64,000 nt of DNA from Streptomyces griseochromogenes (GTDB lineage Bacteria > Actinomycetota > Actinomycetes > Streptomycetales > Streptomycetaceae). A model generated the notes under the pieces. That model searched no databases. It was given only the letters and a program-made list of their open reading frames with translations, and had not been told where the DNA came from. Numbering within the stretch: position 1 is the first letter of the stretch; each line of letters starts with the position of its first letter. This document shows positions 26,570 through 35,412 of this stretch, one piece after another. The stretch lies in contig NZ_CP016279.1 of assembly GCF_001542625.1 (NCBI RefSeq), forward strand, positions 7,502,001 through 7,566,000, given 5' to 3'. The translations under genes and the position numbers were made by a program.

Positions 26570-27315
26570 CTCACACCGCTTTGCCACTGCCGGCAGCCGA
26601 TGGCCGCAACCGAGAGACGCATCTGCCGATCAACGAGGTCTTCTGGGATGTGGTGCAGGGTGAAGGGCCCTACATGGGGCGCTCCTGCGGCTTCATTCGC
26701 CTGGGGTGGTGCAATCTGCACTGTCCTCCCTGCGACACGGCCCAGACCTGGGACACCTCGCGCTACGACTTGGCCGTCACCTGCCCGGAGACGGCGGTTG
26801 CGGCTGCGGTGGGCCAGCTGCCCGCACGGGTTCGTATGGTGGTGCTCTCGGGCGGTGAACCTCTGCTGTGGCAGAGCGCACCGGCGTTCATCACCATGCT
26901 GGACCTGTTGGGACGCCGGGGCATTGAGGTGCATGTGGAGACGAATGGCACTATCGCGCCGATCCCATCTATCAACCCCTTTATTGGGCACTACACCGTG
27001 TCGCCGAAGCTGACGGTCATGGGCGGTGGTGACCCGCTCAAGCGCCGGATCAAACCCGATGTGATCGCGGCGTTCGCTCGGCTCGCGGCCGCAGAGCGAG
27101 CGGTGTTCAAGTTCGTCGTGGCCGACCAGGTCCAGATCGGGGAAGTAGCTGACTTTGCGGCGGAGCACGAGCTGGAGCCGTCGTGGATCTGGGTGATGCC
27201 GGAAGCGTCTGACACGGCCACGCTGCTGGAACGCCAACCGGTCATCATGGCCGGCGCGGCCGCGTACGGATACAACGTCAGCACCCGCCTGCACATGATC
27301 GCGCAATGCCGCTGA
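26566..27315 (+). CDS. QueE-like radical SAM enzyme
   Basis: A 249-aa protein of the 7-carboxy-7-deazaguanine synthase type: FWDVVQGEGPYMGRSCGFIR, then WCNLHCPPCDTAQTWD (CX3CX2C followed by the DT..TWD element), LSGGEPLL, and HVETNGT. QueE converts carboxy-tetrahydropterin to 7-carboxy-7-deazaguanine, a step toward queuosine, deazapurine antibiotics and deazaguanine DNA modification. No QueC, QueD or GTP cyclohydrolase is seen in the window, so either they lie elsewhere or the enzyme has another substrate. It is translationally coupled to the TPR gene. Confidence 0.8.
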   Translation: MTHTALPLPAADGRNRETHLPINEVFWDVVQGEGPYMGRSCGFIRLGWCNLHCPPCDTAQTWDTSRYDLAVTCPETAVAAAVGQLPARVRMVVLSGGEPLLWQSAPAFITMLDLLGRRGIEVHVETNGTIAPIPSINPFIGHYTVSPKLTVMGGGDPLKRRIKPDVIAAFARLAAAERAVFKFVVADQVQIGEVADFAAEHELEPSWIWVMPEASDTATLLERQPVIMAGAAAYGYNVSTRLHMIAQCR

Positions 27316-27443
27316 TCACGAGCCCGCTATAGCGGCCCGTGAGACCCTCCAGGCCATGCGACCAGATGTCGTTGGCCAACATCTGAATGCAAAGCCCTGC
27401 CTCGAACAAGCCCCGTTTACGTGCAAGGGAAAGGAGATCGGCT

Positions 27444-28055
27444 GTGCGGGACTTCTTTTCCACGGTTATCCACCGCTGGCCGGAAGGCCGCCGGGACTAC
27501 CACTGGCATCTGCTCGCCTCGCCCGAGTGGGCGGAGGAGACGCTGTTCGAGCCCTACCGGGAGCTGACTCACCGACCGGGCCTCGCCCCTGTGCGACCGG
27601 AGAACTTCCACGTCACCGTCTTGCACGGGCCTCCCGTGGAGGAGATGTCCGAGCGGGAGATCACTGACATGGTCGACGAGGTGCGGGCGGGTTGCGCCTG
27701 GATCGCGCCGTTGGAGCTCACTTTGAGTCGGGCCACTGTAGGCAGTGTCGCCATCGAGTGTGCGGGGCAGCCAGGGGCGGCATCGCGCCCGTTGTGGGAG
27801 CTGACCGTCGCTGCCACCACGAAAGCGACTGGTGGCCGCTACGAGGCCCTGCCCGCAGCCCACTACCCTCACGCCAGCCTGGCCTACGGCGTGGGGGATG
27901 TCGAGCGGCTTCCGATGACGGTATGGCTAAGCGACCACGGACCCGGCCCCGTCACGGTGCGCGTCGACCAGATCAGCTTGGTCTCCCAGTGGCACGACCG
28001 GCGCGAGATCATGTTCGAGCGGATCCTCGACGTGCCGCTTGGCGGATCCCGCTGA
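27444..28055 (+). CDS. 2H phosphoesterase / LigT-like protein
   Basis: A 203-aa protein. GTG 27444 has AAGGAG upstream, which excludes a longer open frame from 27387. The two signature motifs of the 2H superfamily are present: FHVTVLHGPP and YPHASLAYG, about 115 residues apart. Members cleave or form 2'-5' and cyclic phosphodiester bonds in RNA, ADP-ribose cyclic phosphate or related nucleotides. It follows the QueE-like gene by 128 bases. Confidence 0.8.
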   Translation: MRDFFSTVIHRWPEGRRDYHWHLLASPEWAEETLFEPYRELTHRPGLAPVRPENFHVTVLHGPPVEEMSEREITDMVDEVRAGCAWIAPLELTLSRATVGSVAIECAGQPGAASRPLWELTVAATTKATGGRYEALPAAHYPHASLAYGVGDVERLPMTVWLSDHGPGPVTVRVDQISLVSQWHDRREIMFERILDVPLGGSR

Positions 28056-28125
28056 CCGCGCCTGCAGACTGCCCAGCACTGGTCGGGGGCGCTGCAAACC
28101 CGCAAGCCGTGAAGGAGTTCACCTC

Positions 28126-28176
28126 ATGAACCAGGTCATCGGCGTCAAGAGCAGCCTGCCCGCAGCTCCTACTTGA
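28126..28176 (+). CDS. 16-codon ORF with strong ribosome site
   Basis: ATG 28126 lies nine bases after GAAGGAG, one of the best ribosome sites in the region, yet the frame (MNQVIGVKSSLPAAPT) is only 16 codons. It lies between the 2H phosphoesterase and cupin genes. It could be a leader ORF controlling the cupin, or a secreted or modified micro-peptide. Confidence 0.35.
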   Translation: MNQVIGVKSSLPAAPT

Positions 28177-28256
28177 ACCATTGGTGGTCCTCACCAGACC
28201 GCTGGCTGACCTATTCGTCGAGAACAGCCGCTGTGGCGGCCGAAAGAGAGCGAACC

Positions 28257-28835
28257 ATGAAGTCCGTACAGATCATCCCCGGCTTGGCGGTGGACGAGGA
28301 GATGTTCAACGCCGCCGTCACAGGTCTGGCCGCCCATCTTCCGGACGAGCACCTGACCTGGGACAGGTTTACGTCCGAAAGCAACTGGACGCTGATCCCT
28401 GACCTGGACGGGGTCGGATACAAGGCCGAGCTTCTTCTGCGGCGTGAGGCAGAATGCACCGCCAAGATCAATCTTTGGCTCGGTCCGGACCTTCGCGACG
28501 GTGCGGCGCCGAAGCCGCACAACCATCCGTGGGAGTTCACCGCGTTCATCCTGCTCGGCGGATATACAGAGCAGCGGTATGAAGTGGTGGACGGCAAGGT
28601 CACCAGCACGACCCAGGTTCACCAAGCAGGCGGGCAGAACCACTTGCCGCTCACGACCTTCCATGAGGTCACCGCGATCGCTGAGCCGGGGCGGACGTTG
28701 ACCCTGATGGTCTGCGGTGCTGGCCGGAAGGGCGAATGGGGCTATATCGACCTGGAGAGCGGCGAGTTCGAGGCCAATCAGCCTGATCCAGGGTTTCGAG
28801 CTCGTCTCGTGGCGATCAACCCTCGCCTTCGGTGA
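28257..28835 (+). CDS. Cupin-domain protein
   Basis: A 192-aa protein. ATG 28257 has GAAAGAGAG upstream. KPHNHPWEFTAFILLGGYTE provides the HxH and Glu of a cupin metal site; a later His (TTFHEV) completes the set. Cupins cover dioxygenases, isomerases and small-molecule binders. It lies downstream of the QueE-like and 2H phosphoesterase genes and may belong to the same pathway. Confidence 0.65.
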   Translation: MKSVQIIPGLAVDEEMFNAAVTGLAAHLPDEHLTWDRFTSESNWTLIPDLDGVGYKAELLLRREAECTAKINLWLGPDLRDGAAPKPHNHPWEFTAFILLGGYTEQRYEVVDGKVTSTTQVHQAGGQNHLPLTTFHEVTAIAEPGRTLTLMVCGAGRKGEWGYIDLESGEFEANQPDPGFRARLVAINPRLR

Positions 28836-29124
28836 GCTAGCCCGAGTGCGGCGGGATAGGCCAGTCGGCCACGGCGGGAACGAGATTCGGCTCGTCCCAC
28901 GGCCAGGCGCATACGTCGATCACTCGACAGATGAATGATGGCCTCAGATCCCAGGTCAAGGCGCGCTGCCGACTGGGCATGCGCTCTGACCGACGAGTTC
29001 GGGGCTGAGCTGCGCGGTGGCACCCAGTGCGTTTCGGCCAAGATTCGTGCGTTGGTCGCACTGGTGGCAGGAATGTTGAGGGCCGTGGTGGCCGCCGCGT
29101 CTACTATCACCCGGAAGGAGCTGG

Positions 29125-29562
29125 GTGAGTCTGCTCTGGCAGGGGGCGCGCGTGGATGTTGTCGAGACGGCTGGTGCCACGTTGGTGGCGTTGATGGCCA
29201 CGGATGCTTGGCAGCAGGCGCGTGAGGGTGTCGTGATGCTGTGGCGCCGCTTCCGGCCTGTCCAAGCCGAGGAGATCACCCTGGCTCTGGACGAGACCCG
29301 CGAAGAGGTTCTTGCGGCCCGCCAGGACCAGGATGAGCAGGGCGAGGCGGATCTGGTACGTGACTGGGACCGTCGGCTGCGCCGGATCCTGGAGCAGGAT
29401 CCGGCGGTGGCCCAGCATCTGCAGCAGCTGCTCGACGAAGTACGCGGCTCGTTGCCCCGCGATCAGCAACCCACCGTGCCGGCTCCCGTCTTCCACACGC
29501 ACGTGTCCGGCAACGGGCGCGTTTACAACGCGGGCCGCGACCAGCACATCCACGAGCGATGA
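29125..29562 (+). CDS. Partner protein of an NB-ARC STAND system
   Basis: A 145-aa protein. GTG 29125 is preceded by GAAGGAG. The N-terminus is mildly hydrophobic (VETAGATLVALMATDAWQQA). The middle is a charged helical region (EITLALDETREEVLAARQDQ). The C-terminus GRVYNAGRDQHIHE is a short motif often found at the front of actinobacterial NB-ARC or NACHT proteins. The next gene starts by ATGA overlap and carries a related segment (LFNADRDQVNIEIG), so the two proteins probably interact. Confidence 0.65.
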   Translation: MSLLWQGARVDVVETAGATLVALMATDAWQQAREGVVMLWRRFRPVQAEEITLALDETREEVLAARQDQDEQGEADLVRDWDRRLRRILEQDPAVAQHLQQLLDEVRGSLPRDQQPTVPAPVFHTHVSGNGRVYNAGRDQHIHER

Positions 29563-31925
29563 GCCACCCTGGGCGCGGCGACGCGGGGGCTGTGGCACCT
29601 CGCGTGTCGGTTGCCGATCATGGTCGGCTGTTCAACGCCGATCGTGATCAGGTCAACATCGAGATCGGAAGCTACACCGCCCATTACTCGCCGGGCGGAG
29701 CGGCGGCTCGGCGAGAGCATGTGGGCCCGGACTCGGTGCGGGTACCGCTGGCTGCGGCATCCCTGACACCGATCCATGACCGGCACGATCTGCGTCGCCT
29801 TTTGCTGCGCGCCGCGTGTCACCCTGACGCCTCGGACAGTCCCATCGTGGTGCACGGCATGGGGGGCTGTGGGAAGACGGCCATCGCACGGGTGGTCTTC
29901 GACGAGGCGGTGGGTCAGCAGGGAGTCATCGGGTTGTGGGTGAACGCGTCGACTGCCCCGGCCTTCCGGGAGGGCATGCTCGCCGTTGCCCAGGATCGGG
30001 GTGCCTCGCAGGATGAGGTCGATGCTGCGCGTGACCGTCGCCGGGCCGCGGCCGATCTGGCTTGGTACCGGTTGGAACACTCGGCCCAGCCTTGGCTGCT
30101 CGTACTCGACAACGCGGATGATCCCTCGGTGCTGGGCGACGAGGTGTGGTTGCGCCCGACACGCCGTGGCACCATCCTCGTCACCACCCGCTTCGGCATG
30201 GCGGCAGCATGGCGGCGCGCGGAACGCCATCATCTGGACGTTCTCGGCCTGGACGACGCCGTGGATGTTCTGATGGATTTCGAAGTCCCCTCCGACACGG
30301 CCGAGCTGGAGGAGCTGGCCCGCGCCTTGGGGTGTCATCCTCTGGCGTTGGTCCTCGCCGGTTCCTACCTGGGCCGCCGATTCCTGGATCCGGTGACTGT
30401 GGACGAATTCCTCGAGCGTCTCCGCAATGATCCGAACGCCACGCTGGACGAGGCCGCCGATCCTGATGAGCGTGATCTTCGCCGGCTGATCAGCAGTACG
30501 TGGCAGATCTCCCTCGACGCCCTCGCCGATCGTGGTCTTCCCGAGGCGATCACCCTGATCAGGCTGTTGTCCTGCTTCGCGTCCGATCCACTGCCGACCG
30601 GTGTACTCCACCCCGATAGGCTGCGGCACACCGGCCTCGACCTGGCCGAACCACGGCTACCCGGCCAACGCGCAGAGGCCGCCCTGCGGGGCCTGATGTC
30701 GCAGTCGATGGTGTCCGTCGACAACGTGCCCGGAGACATAGGCCGCCCGGGCGTGCCCTGCGTGCAGACCCATGCCCTGCTGCTGGACACCGTCGCCGCC
30801 CGCATCCCCCTGGACCAGCGCGAGATCATTCTTGCCGCGGCAGCCACGCTGTTGGAGGGCCTGCTCACCAGGGAAGCCGGCGAAGGGCTGCTGATCGATG
30901 CCCAGAGCCTGCGATTGTTCACCCCCCATGTGGTGGCCCTTCTGGAACGTGTTGTCCGAGCCCGCTCGGCCAGCGCCCACCGTGCGCTGGCCCTTGCACG
31001 CTACCTGCGTGCCCAGAGTTACGACCGCGGTGACTTCGCTACCGCTCATGCCGTGGCGAAGTCCGTCGTGGACGCCGACGGCGCCCTCGACGCTCCGGAC
31101 AAGGTAGAAAGCCTGGCAGATCGCTACGAACTCGGTCGCATACTAAGCGCCTTGGGCCGCTATGAGCAGGCCAAGGACCTTCTTGAGGAGGTCTTGGCCG
31201 CCCACGAGGCGGAGATGGGCCCGGACCACTTGGCCACGCTTGCTTGTGCCCACGAACTCGCCCTTGTCTTCTACGGGCTGGGCGCCTGGAGCCAGGACGA
31301 GCGCCACATGCGGCGAGCCGTCGACGGCCGCAGCAGTGCCCTTGGCCTCGAAGCTCCGGACACCATTGTCAGCACGGCCTGCCTCGCTGAGGCCGTCGGA
31401 GAGCAGCAACGCTGGCAAGAGGCGGTGGGCATCGCCCGGCCCAACGCCGAACGTGCCGGGCGAGCTCTGGGTGACGAGGACCCCATCACCTTGACCGCCT
31501 GCCACACCCTGGCTTGGGTGCTGTTCAAGAGCGGCCAGATAGACGAAGCCCGGGCGTTGGTCGAACGCATCCTTGCCGTGCGGGGTCGCCTCTTGGGTGC
31601 GGAGCATCCGCGGACCCTCACGACCAGGGCACTGCTTGCCAACATCCTGCGCTCTCAACAGCAATGGGAACTCGCAGCGCAGGAAGCTCTCTTGGTCCTG
31701 GAGGTACGTGAACGCATCCTCGGCGCCGAGCACCCGCACACTCTGGGCCTGCGGAACGTCCTGATCCGCATCCGCCTCGGCGCCGGCGACCTCGACGCCG
31801 CCGTGGCCCTGGCCGCGTCGAACCTGGAAGCTTGCCACCGCGTGCTCGGCGATGAGCACCCCGACACCGCCTCCTGCCGACAGGCGCTCCAAGAGGCCTA
31901 CACCGCGAAGGAATCTCAGCGTTGA
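29559..31925 (+). CDS. NB-ARC STAND ATPase with TPR repeats
   Basis: A 788-aa protein: a short N-terminal LFNADRDQVNIEIG segment, then the NB-ARC domain with Walker A VHGMGGCGKTAIAR, Walker B PWLLVLDNADD, sensor GTILVTTRFG and the GLPL-like CHPLALVLAGSYLG. A winged-helix region follows, then about seven TPR units (EHPRTLTTRALLANILRSQQ type) to the C-terminus. STAND proteins of this layout act as signal-triggered oligomerising switches, and several are anti-phage sensors. No effector domain is fused; the coupled 145-aa protein is a candidate. It overlaps a DUF397 frame by TTGA. Confidence 0.85.
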   Translation: MSHPGRGDAGAVAPRVSVADHGRLFNADRDQVNIEIGSYTAHYSPGGAAARREHVGPDSVRVPLAAASLTPIHDRHDLRRLLLRAACHPDASDSPIVVHGMGGCGKTAIARVVFDEAVGQQGVIGLWVNASTAPAFREGMLAVAQDRGASQDEVDAARDRRRAAADLAWYRLEHSAQPWLLVLDNADDPSVLGDEVWLRPTRRGTILVTTRFGMAAAWRRAERHHLDVLGLDDAVDVLMDFEVPSDTAELEELARALGCHPLALVLAGSYLGRRFLDPVTVDEFLERLRNDPNATLDEAADPDERDLRRLISSTWQISLDALADRGLPEAITLIRLLSCFASDPLPTGVLHPDRLRHTGLDLAEPRLPGQRAEAALRGLMSQSMVSVDNVPGDIGRPGVPCVQTHALLLDTVAARIPLDQREIILAAAATLLEGLLTREAGEGLLIDAQSLRLFTPHVVALLERVVRARSASAHRALALARYLRAQSYDRGDFATAHAVAKSVVDADGALDAPDKVESLADRYELGRILSALGRYEQAKDLLEEVLAAHEAEMGPDHLATLACAHELALVFYGLGAWSQDERHMRRAVDGRSSALGLEAPDTIVSTACLAEAVGEQQRWQEAVGIARPNAERAGRALGDEDPITLTACHTLAWVLFKSGQIDEARALVERILAVRGRLLGAEHPRTLTTRALLANILRSQQQWELAAQEALLVLEVRERILGAEHPHTLGLRNVLIRIRLGAGDLDAAVALAASNLEACHRVLGDEHPDTASCRQALQEAYTAKESQR

Positions 31926-32133
31926 CCGACCTCGTGATACGGACGTGGTGCAAGAGCAGCTACAGCGGCCAGGAGAACACCTGCCTCGAATTGCTCACCC
32001 CCCCCCGCCAGGACAGGCCCCCGTTCGTGACTCGAAGCGCCCTGGCAGCACGGTGATCACATTCCGTGCCAGTGCCTGGACGTCGTTCGTACGTGCCATA
32101 GCGGAGGACGATGTTCCGTCCCCATCGTGCTGA
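31922..32133 (+). pseudogene. DUF397 gene out of frame at a C9 tract
   Basis: The frame starts at TTG 31922, overlapping the NB-ARC stop (TTGA), and reads TWCKSSYSGQENTCLEL, the typical DUF397 opening. After a run of nine C (31998-32006) the DUF397 ending APVRDSKRPGSTVITF and SAWTSFVRAIAEDD continues in another frame to a stop at 32133. One more C, or two fewer, restores a normal 70-aa protein. It may be a true null allele, a slippage-prone switch or a sequencing error. DUF397 proteins usually pair with XRE regulators; here the neighbour is a STAND ATPase. Confidence 0.65.
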
Positions 32134-32151
32134 TGCACGAACGCGGGGCGG

Positions 32152-32639
32152 TTACGCCGTTGTGCGATTTCCAAGCAGCCACAGTTGCATTCCGTCGAGC
32201 AGTCCCGGTTCGGGCGGCCAGGGTGCCTCCGGCTTCCGGCCGACCAGGACGCCTGCCTCCGCCACGGGTGCTTCTGGGGCACAGACTGCTGTCAAGGGAC
32301 GGATGAAGCGGGACAGCAGGTCCGCGTGCTCGGCGTAGAGGGTCTCGTCATTCGGGGCCGGGTCCTCGCCGATGGCGATGGCCGCCTGGTCGTAGTACTG
32401 CTACGTGGCTCGGACCGCGTCGGTCAGGGTCTCTCTCTCCTGAGTAGCAGCGTGAGCTTGGTGAGCTCGCGGACGGAGCGGCTGGGTACGCACTCGTCGG
32501 AGACGAGCACCAGCTCTGGGCACCTTTCCTTGTTCTCGTGGTGGTCCACGAAAGCGAGTATGAGCCGGGTGCTGTCGGGTTCTTGGATGATCAGCCCCAT
32601 GCCCGATGTTGGCATGCGCTCGGGTAGATCCCTCGGCAC
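32152..32639 (-). pseudogene. Decayed hypothetical gene with frameshift and nonsense
   Basis: The first part, from GTG 32639, reads as good protein (GLIIQEPDSTRLILAFVDHH, then LVLVSDECVPSRSVRELTKL). It hits a stop just after a (TC)5/(GA)5 run at 32430-32439. A second protein-like part (QYYDQAAIAIGEDPAPNDET, then LYAEHADLLSRFIRPL) follows in another frame to a TAA at 32152, but a TAG precedes it in that frame. Two lesions make expression of a full protein unlikely. Family not recognised. Confidence 0.45.
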
Positions 32640-32851
32640 CGGGCTCTGGGCTCCCGAGGTGGTCTGGTTGTCGGCGGGAAGAAGAGCATGCCGGATCGCG
32701 CTCGTCCGCTGGCCGGAGAGCTCGCCTCGTAGCGGGCGCCATCACTCACCCGTGGTTGTCTAGGGTGGCCGCCATCAGTAGCGATGGAGCGCCTGCGCAC
32801 CGCGTTCATCCTGACGACCCGCGGGCGATACCGCCGTCCTGGCGGCTGACC

Positions 32852-33802
32852 ATGGATCATGCCCGGATCTTCTACCAGTGGCACCAGGACTGGCGCCTTG
32901 GCCGGCACACACTCTCGCTGGAAGAGCAGTGTCGCATTGAGGAAGCAGAGGGCTACCGGCCCGATTACGAGGTAACCATCTTGGGTGTCGCCTTGTGGAG
33001 CGCGGCCCGGGACGGTGCGTGCCCTCTCGGCGACGTCACATTGCGCGAGGCAGCCGACGTCTGTCGCCGAATTGCAAAGGCAGGCCGACTGCCCGCGAGC
33101 CTGCCGGATATTCGCCCTGGGCACGGCCTGCTACCGCCGCCTAACGAACTCCCCTCCGTGGCACGGGCGGTTGAGGCTACGCTCACGACACACGCAGAGA
33201 CACCCACACTGGCTGGTGGGCCGGTTGCCCCCGATCGCCTCAGGTACCGGATACTCGAACTCCGCGCATTCCCGGAGCATTTCGGGGTTGGGCACGGGGG
33301 ATGGGTGAGCAACGGCCAATGGGCCGAGGAGCAGCGATCAAGGAAACAACACGAATTGCAGACGGGCGTATGGACGGTCAGTGAGGCAGACCGAGTAGCT
33401 GCTCGCGCCACCGGGCTATGCAACTCCCCCACCGCTGCCTCCGACTACCCAGCCTCACCCAAGCCGGCGGAGTCGGGACCATCCTGGCTCCAGCGTGCCC
33501 GCCGACTCATCCATCTCGGGACTGCCCTCGGAACGGCTGCCGATTACGCGCCTCGCCGACCGGACGGGATGCACGGCAACATGCACGCGCTGGCGATTAC
33601 CCACGGGGGTCTGTGTGCGGACCTCGAACCCGCAGTGACCGACCTTGAGCCGCTGTGGGCGGAGGAAAACGCATTGGACGTGGCTCAGTGGGAGCAGCGG
33701 CACGTTCCCCCGCTCCTCGCACAGCAGACCGCAGCTGCCGAACACGCCGTTGAGGAACTTGCCAAGCTCCTCGACCAGGTGGTGCACGACACCCGAGAAT
33801 GA
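32852..33802 (+). CDS. Hypothetical protein
   Basis: A 316-aa soluble protein. ATG 32852 is chosen because protein-like sequence begins there (MDHARIFYQWHQDWRLGRHT); the open frame extends further upstream without plausible residues. The middle includes LGVALWSAARDGACPLGDVT and a region with conserved-looking aromatic residues. The C-terminus is a long amphipathic helix (AEHAVEELAKLLDQVV). No catalytic motif or membrane segment is visible. The start lacks a clear ribosome site. Confidence 0.6.
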   Translation: MDHARIFYQWHQDWRLGRHTLSLEEQCRIEEAEGYRPDYEVTILGVALWSAARDGACPLGDVTLREAADVCRRIAKAGRLPASLPDIRPGHGLLPPPNELPSVARAVEATLTTHAETPTLAGGPVAPDRLRYRILELRAFPEHFGVGHGGWVSNGQWAEEQRSRKQHELQTGVWTVSEADRVAARATGLCNSPTAASDYPASPKPAESGPSWLQRARRLIHLGTALGTAADYAPRRPDGMHGNMHALAITHGGLCADLEPAVTDLEPLWAEENALDVAQWEQRHVPPLLAQQTAAAEHAVEELAKLLDQVVHDTRE

Positions 33803-33921
33803 GACGGCTCAATGGCGCACTTCGTGCGACCGGTGATGGACGGCCAGGGTCCTGGCGGGCTGCCTCGCCACCACGGCCGGTGACAGACTGCCCACGGTGA
33901 CTCGTTCGAAGGGGGCTCGAC

Positions 33922-34506
33922 ATGACGGATGCGACTGCGGCTGATGCGGTTGTGGCAGTAAGTTGCGTGGAGACCGAGGTAGAGAAGGTAGAGGGAGACT
34001 CCGAAGGCAGCGTTCGAGTCCACGTGACCTGCCACGATCGGTGGCAAGAAGAAGATGATGGACGGGCACTGCATCTAGTGGCGCCGACGAGCATGCACCC
34101 CGCAAGGGAGAACGCCTCCGTCGTTGTCACCGATGCCCGGTCAGCCCCGATCCCCCACGTGGTTCTCGAAAGGGCGGTGCACGCGTATCCCGGGGCAACA
34201 GTCGTGGGCGCAGTCACGAGCGATCGTGAAGCACTGGTCTGGGTCTGCGTCCAGCCGCCGGCAGTCTTGGGGCGGGTCGGCTACACGGTCCGGGTTCGCA
34301 GCGAGGAGCCGGGGCAGCCCGAACTGTATCCATCTGCGGTTTATGGGTGGGCCCGCTGGTGGTGCGAACAGCACACCGACATTCCATGCGGCTATCCCCG
34401 CCGTGCTCTGCTCCCCCTTCCGCCCGAGCGGATCGACGCCACGACGTCCACGGGCACGTACCGTCTCCGCACCACCCGAGCCGACCACTGGACCACTCAG
34501 AACTGA
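33922..34506 (+). CDS. Hypothetical protein with WW and LPLPPERID motif
   Basis: A 194-aa protein. ATG 33922 has AAGGGGG upstream. The N-terminal half is rich in beta-strand-like Val/Thr stretches. The C-terminal part has YGWARWWCEQHTD followed by LLPLPPERIDATTSTGTYRL. A similar element (WMWWWRKQ, then VPLPPERLD and GRRFIVRL) occurs in the divergent protein at 36108-36893, suggesting a shared domain. Function unknown. Confidence 0.65.
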   Translation: MTDATAADAVVAVSCVETEVEKVEGDSEGSVRVHVTCHDRWQEEDDGRALHLVAPTSMHPARENASVVVTDARSAPIPHVVLERAVHAYPGATVVGAVTSDREALVWVCVQPPAVLGRVGYTVRVRSEEPGQPELYPSAVYGWARWWCEQHTDIPCGYPRRALLPLPPERIDATTSTGTYRLRTTRADHWTTQN

Positions 34507-34585
34507 GAGGATCTGGCTGAGGCGGCTGACGCGTGCCCTGAAACGGCACGCCTTGTGTCTTCCTTCCAGGGAGGAACGTGCACCG

Positions 34586-35254
34586 TTAGGTGCTCGGGCG
34601 TACAAGCTCCGCGGGGATCAAGACCGACTGGTGCTCATACGAGACCTTGTAGGAAGCAGGCGTGGTCACGGCGCGGGCGTCATCGTCGCGGCCCCAGACA
34701 GGCCCGTGCACCCGGCCGCAGGCCCCGTCGTATGCCCCGCCTGTGATCGCCACGGTGGACATCGGAGCGATTCCTCCGCACTCTGCGAGGAGAGGCTCGT
34801 CGACGGTGCTGCTCAGGACGTCGACGGACCGGTGGTAGAAGCTCTCCACGTGTGCGTCGGCGTACTCGATGGGTCGGTGGCTCTCAGGAATCCAGCGGGG
34901 GTAAGTCTCCGGTCCTTGCGCATTGGCCATCGCCCAGGCTCTCCGCTGCTGCACCGGTACTGACGCTGTGTGATCCTGGGGCCACTTCGGCGCGGTGAAG
35001 TACCAGTCCGTATCCGATGGATCGGGCTGCGGCGGGCAGTGATCGTTGAGAATCTCGTGCAGGACAGCGGGATCGTCGAGTTCGTATCGGATCGTCGCCA
35101 GTGAAACCTCACTGACCGCGACGCTGTCCCGCTCGGCGATCACCGTCAGGATGAGAGCGAGCAATCCGCCAGGCGGCGTATACGCGGGGAAGTACTCCTC
35201 TGCTCGGGAGATCGCCGCCGGCCAAGTCTCCGTCGTCTTTGTCATGTCGGCCAC
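34586..35254 (-). CDS. Hypothetical protein
   Basis: A 222-aa protein. The start is GTG 35254 or the ATG three codons later (MTKTTET). The N-terminal part is helical (LLALILTVIAERDSVAVSEV). The C-terminal VAITGGAYDGACGRVHGPVW and KVSYEHQSVLIPAELVRP segments resemble a KOW-like small beta domain. No catalytic residues recognised. It converges with the gene at 33922. Confidence 0.6.
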   Translation of the reverse strand: MADMTKTTETWPAAISRAEEYFPAYTPPGGLLALILTVIAERDSVAVSEVSLATIRYELDDPAVLHEILNDHCPPQPDPSDTDWYFTAPKWPQDHTASVPVQQRRAWAMANAQGPETYPRWIPESHRPIEYADAHVESFYHRSVDVLSSTVDEPLLAECGGIAPMSTVAITGGAYDGACGRVHGPVWGRDDDARAVTTPASYKVSYEHQSVLIPAELVRPST

Positions 35255-35412
35255 GCTTCTACGGTAGAGGTCGGACTGTGGCCACGGAAGCCGATCATCA
35301 ACAGTCCGCTCAGGGGGCCTGGCGGCCCCGTCCGTGTGAGGGGCTTGTTCCTGACCGGCGCGTGCAGTGAGGTGGAGGTACCCGGCGGCACATCCTGTCT
35401 AGGCTGGCGCTT

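Noticed and set aside
29125..32133. FxSxx-COOH type RiPP system around the NB-ARC protein
   Set aside because: No small protein ending in FxSxx and no FxsB-type radical SAM gene beside it.
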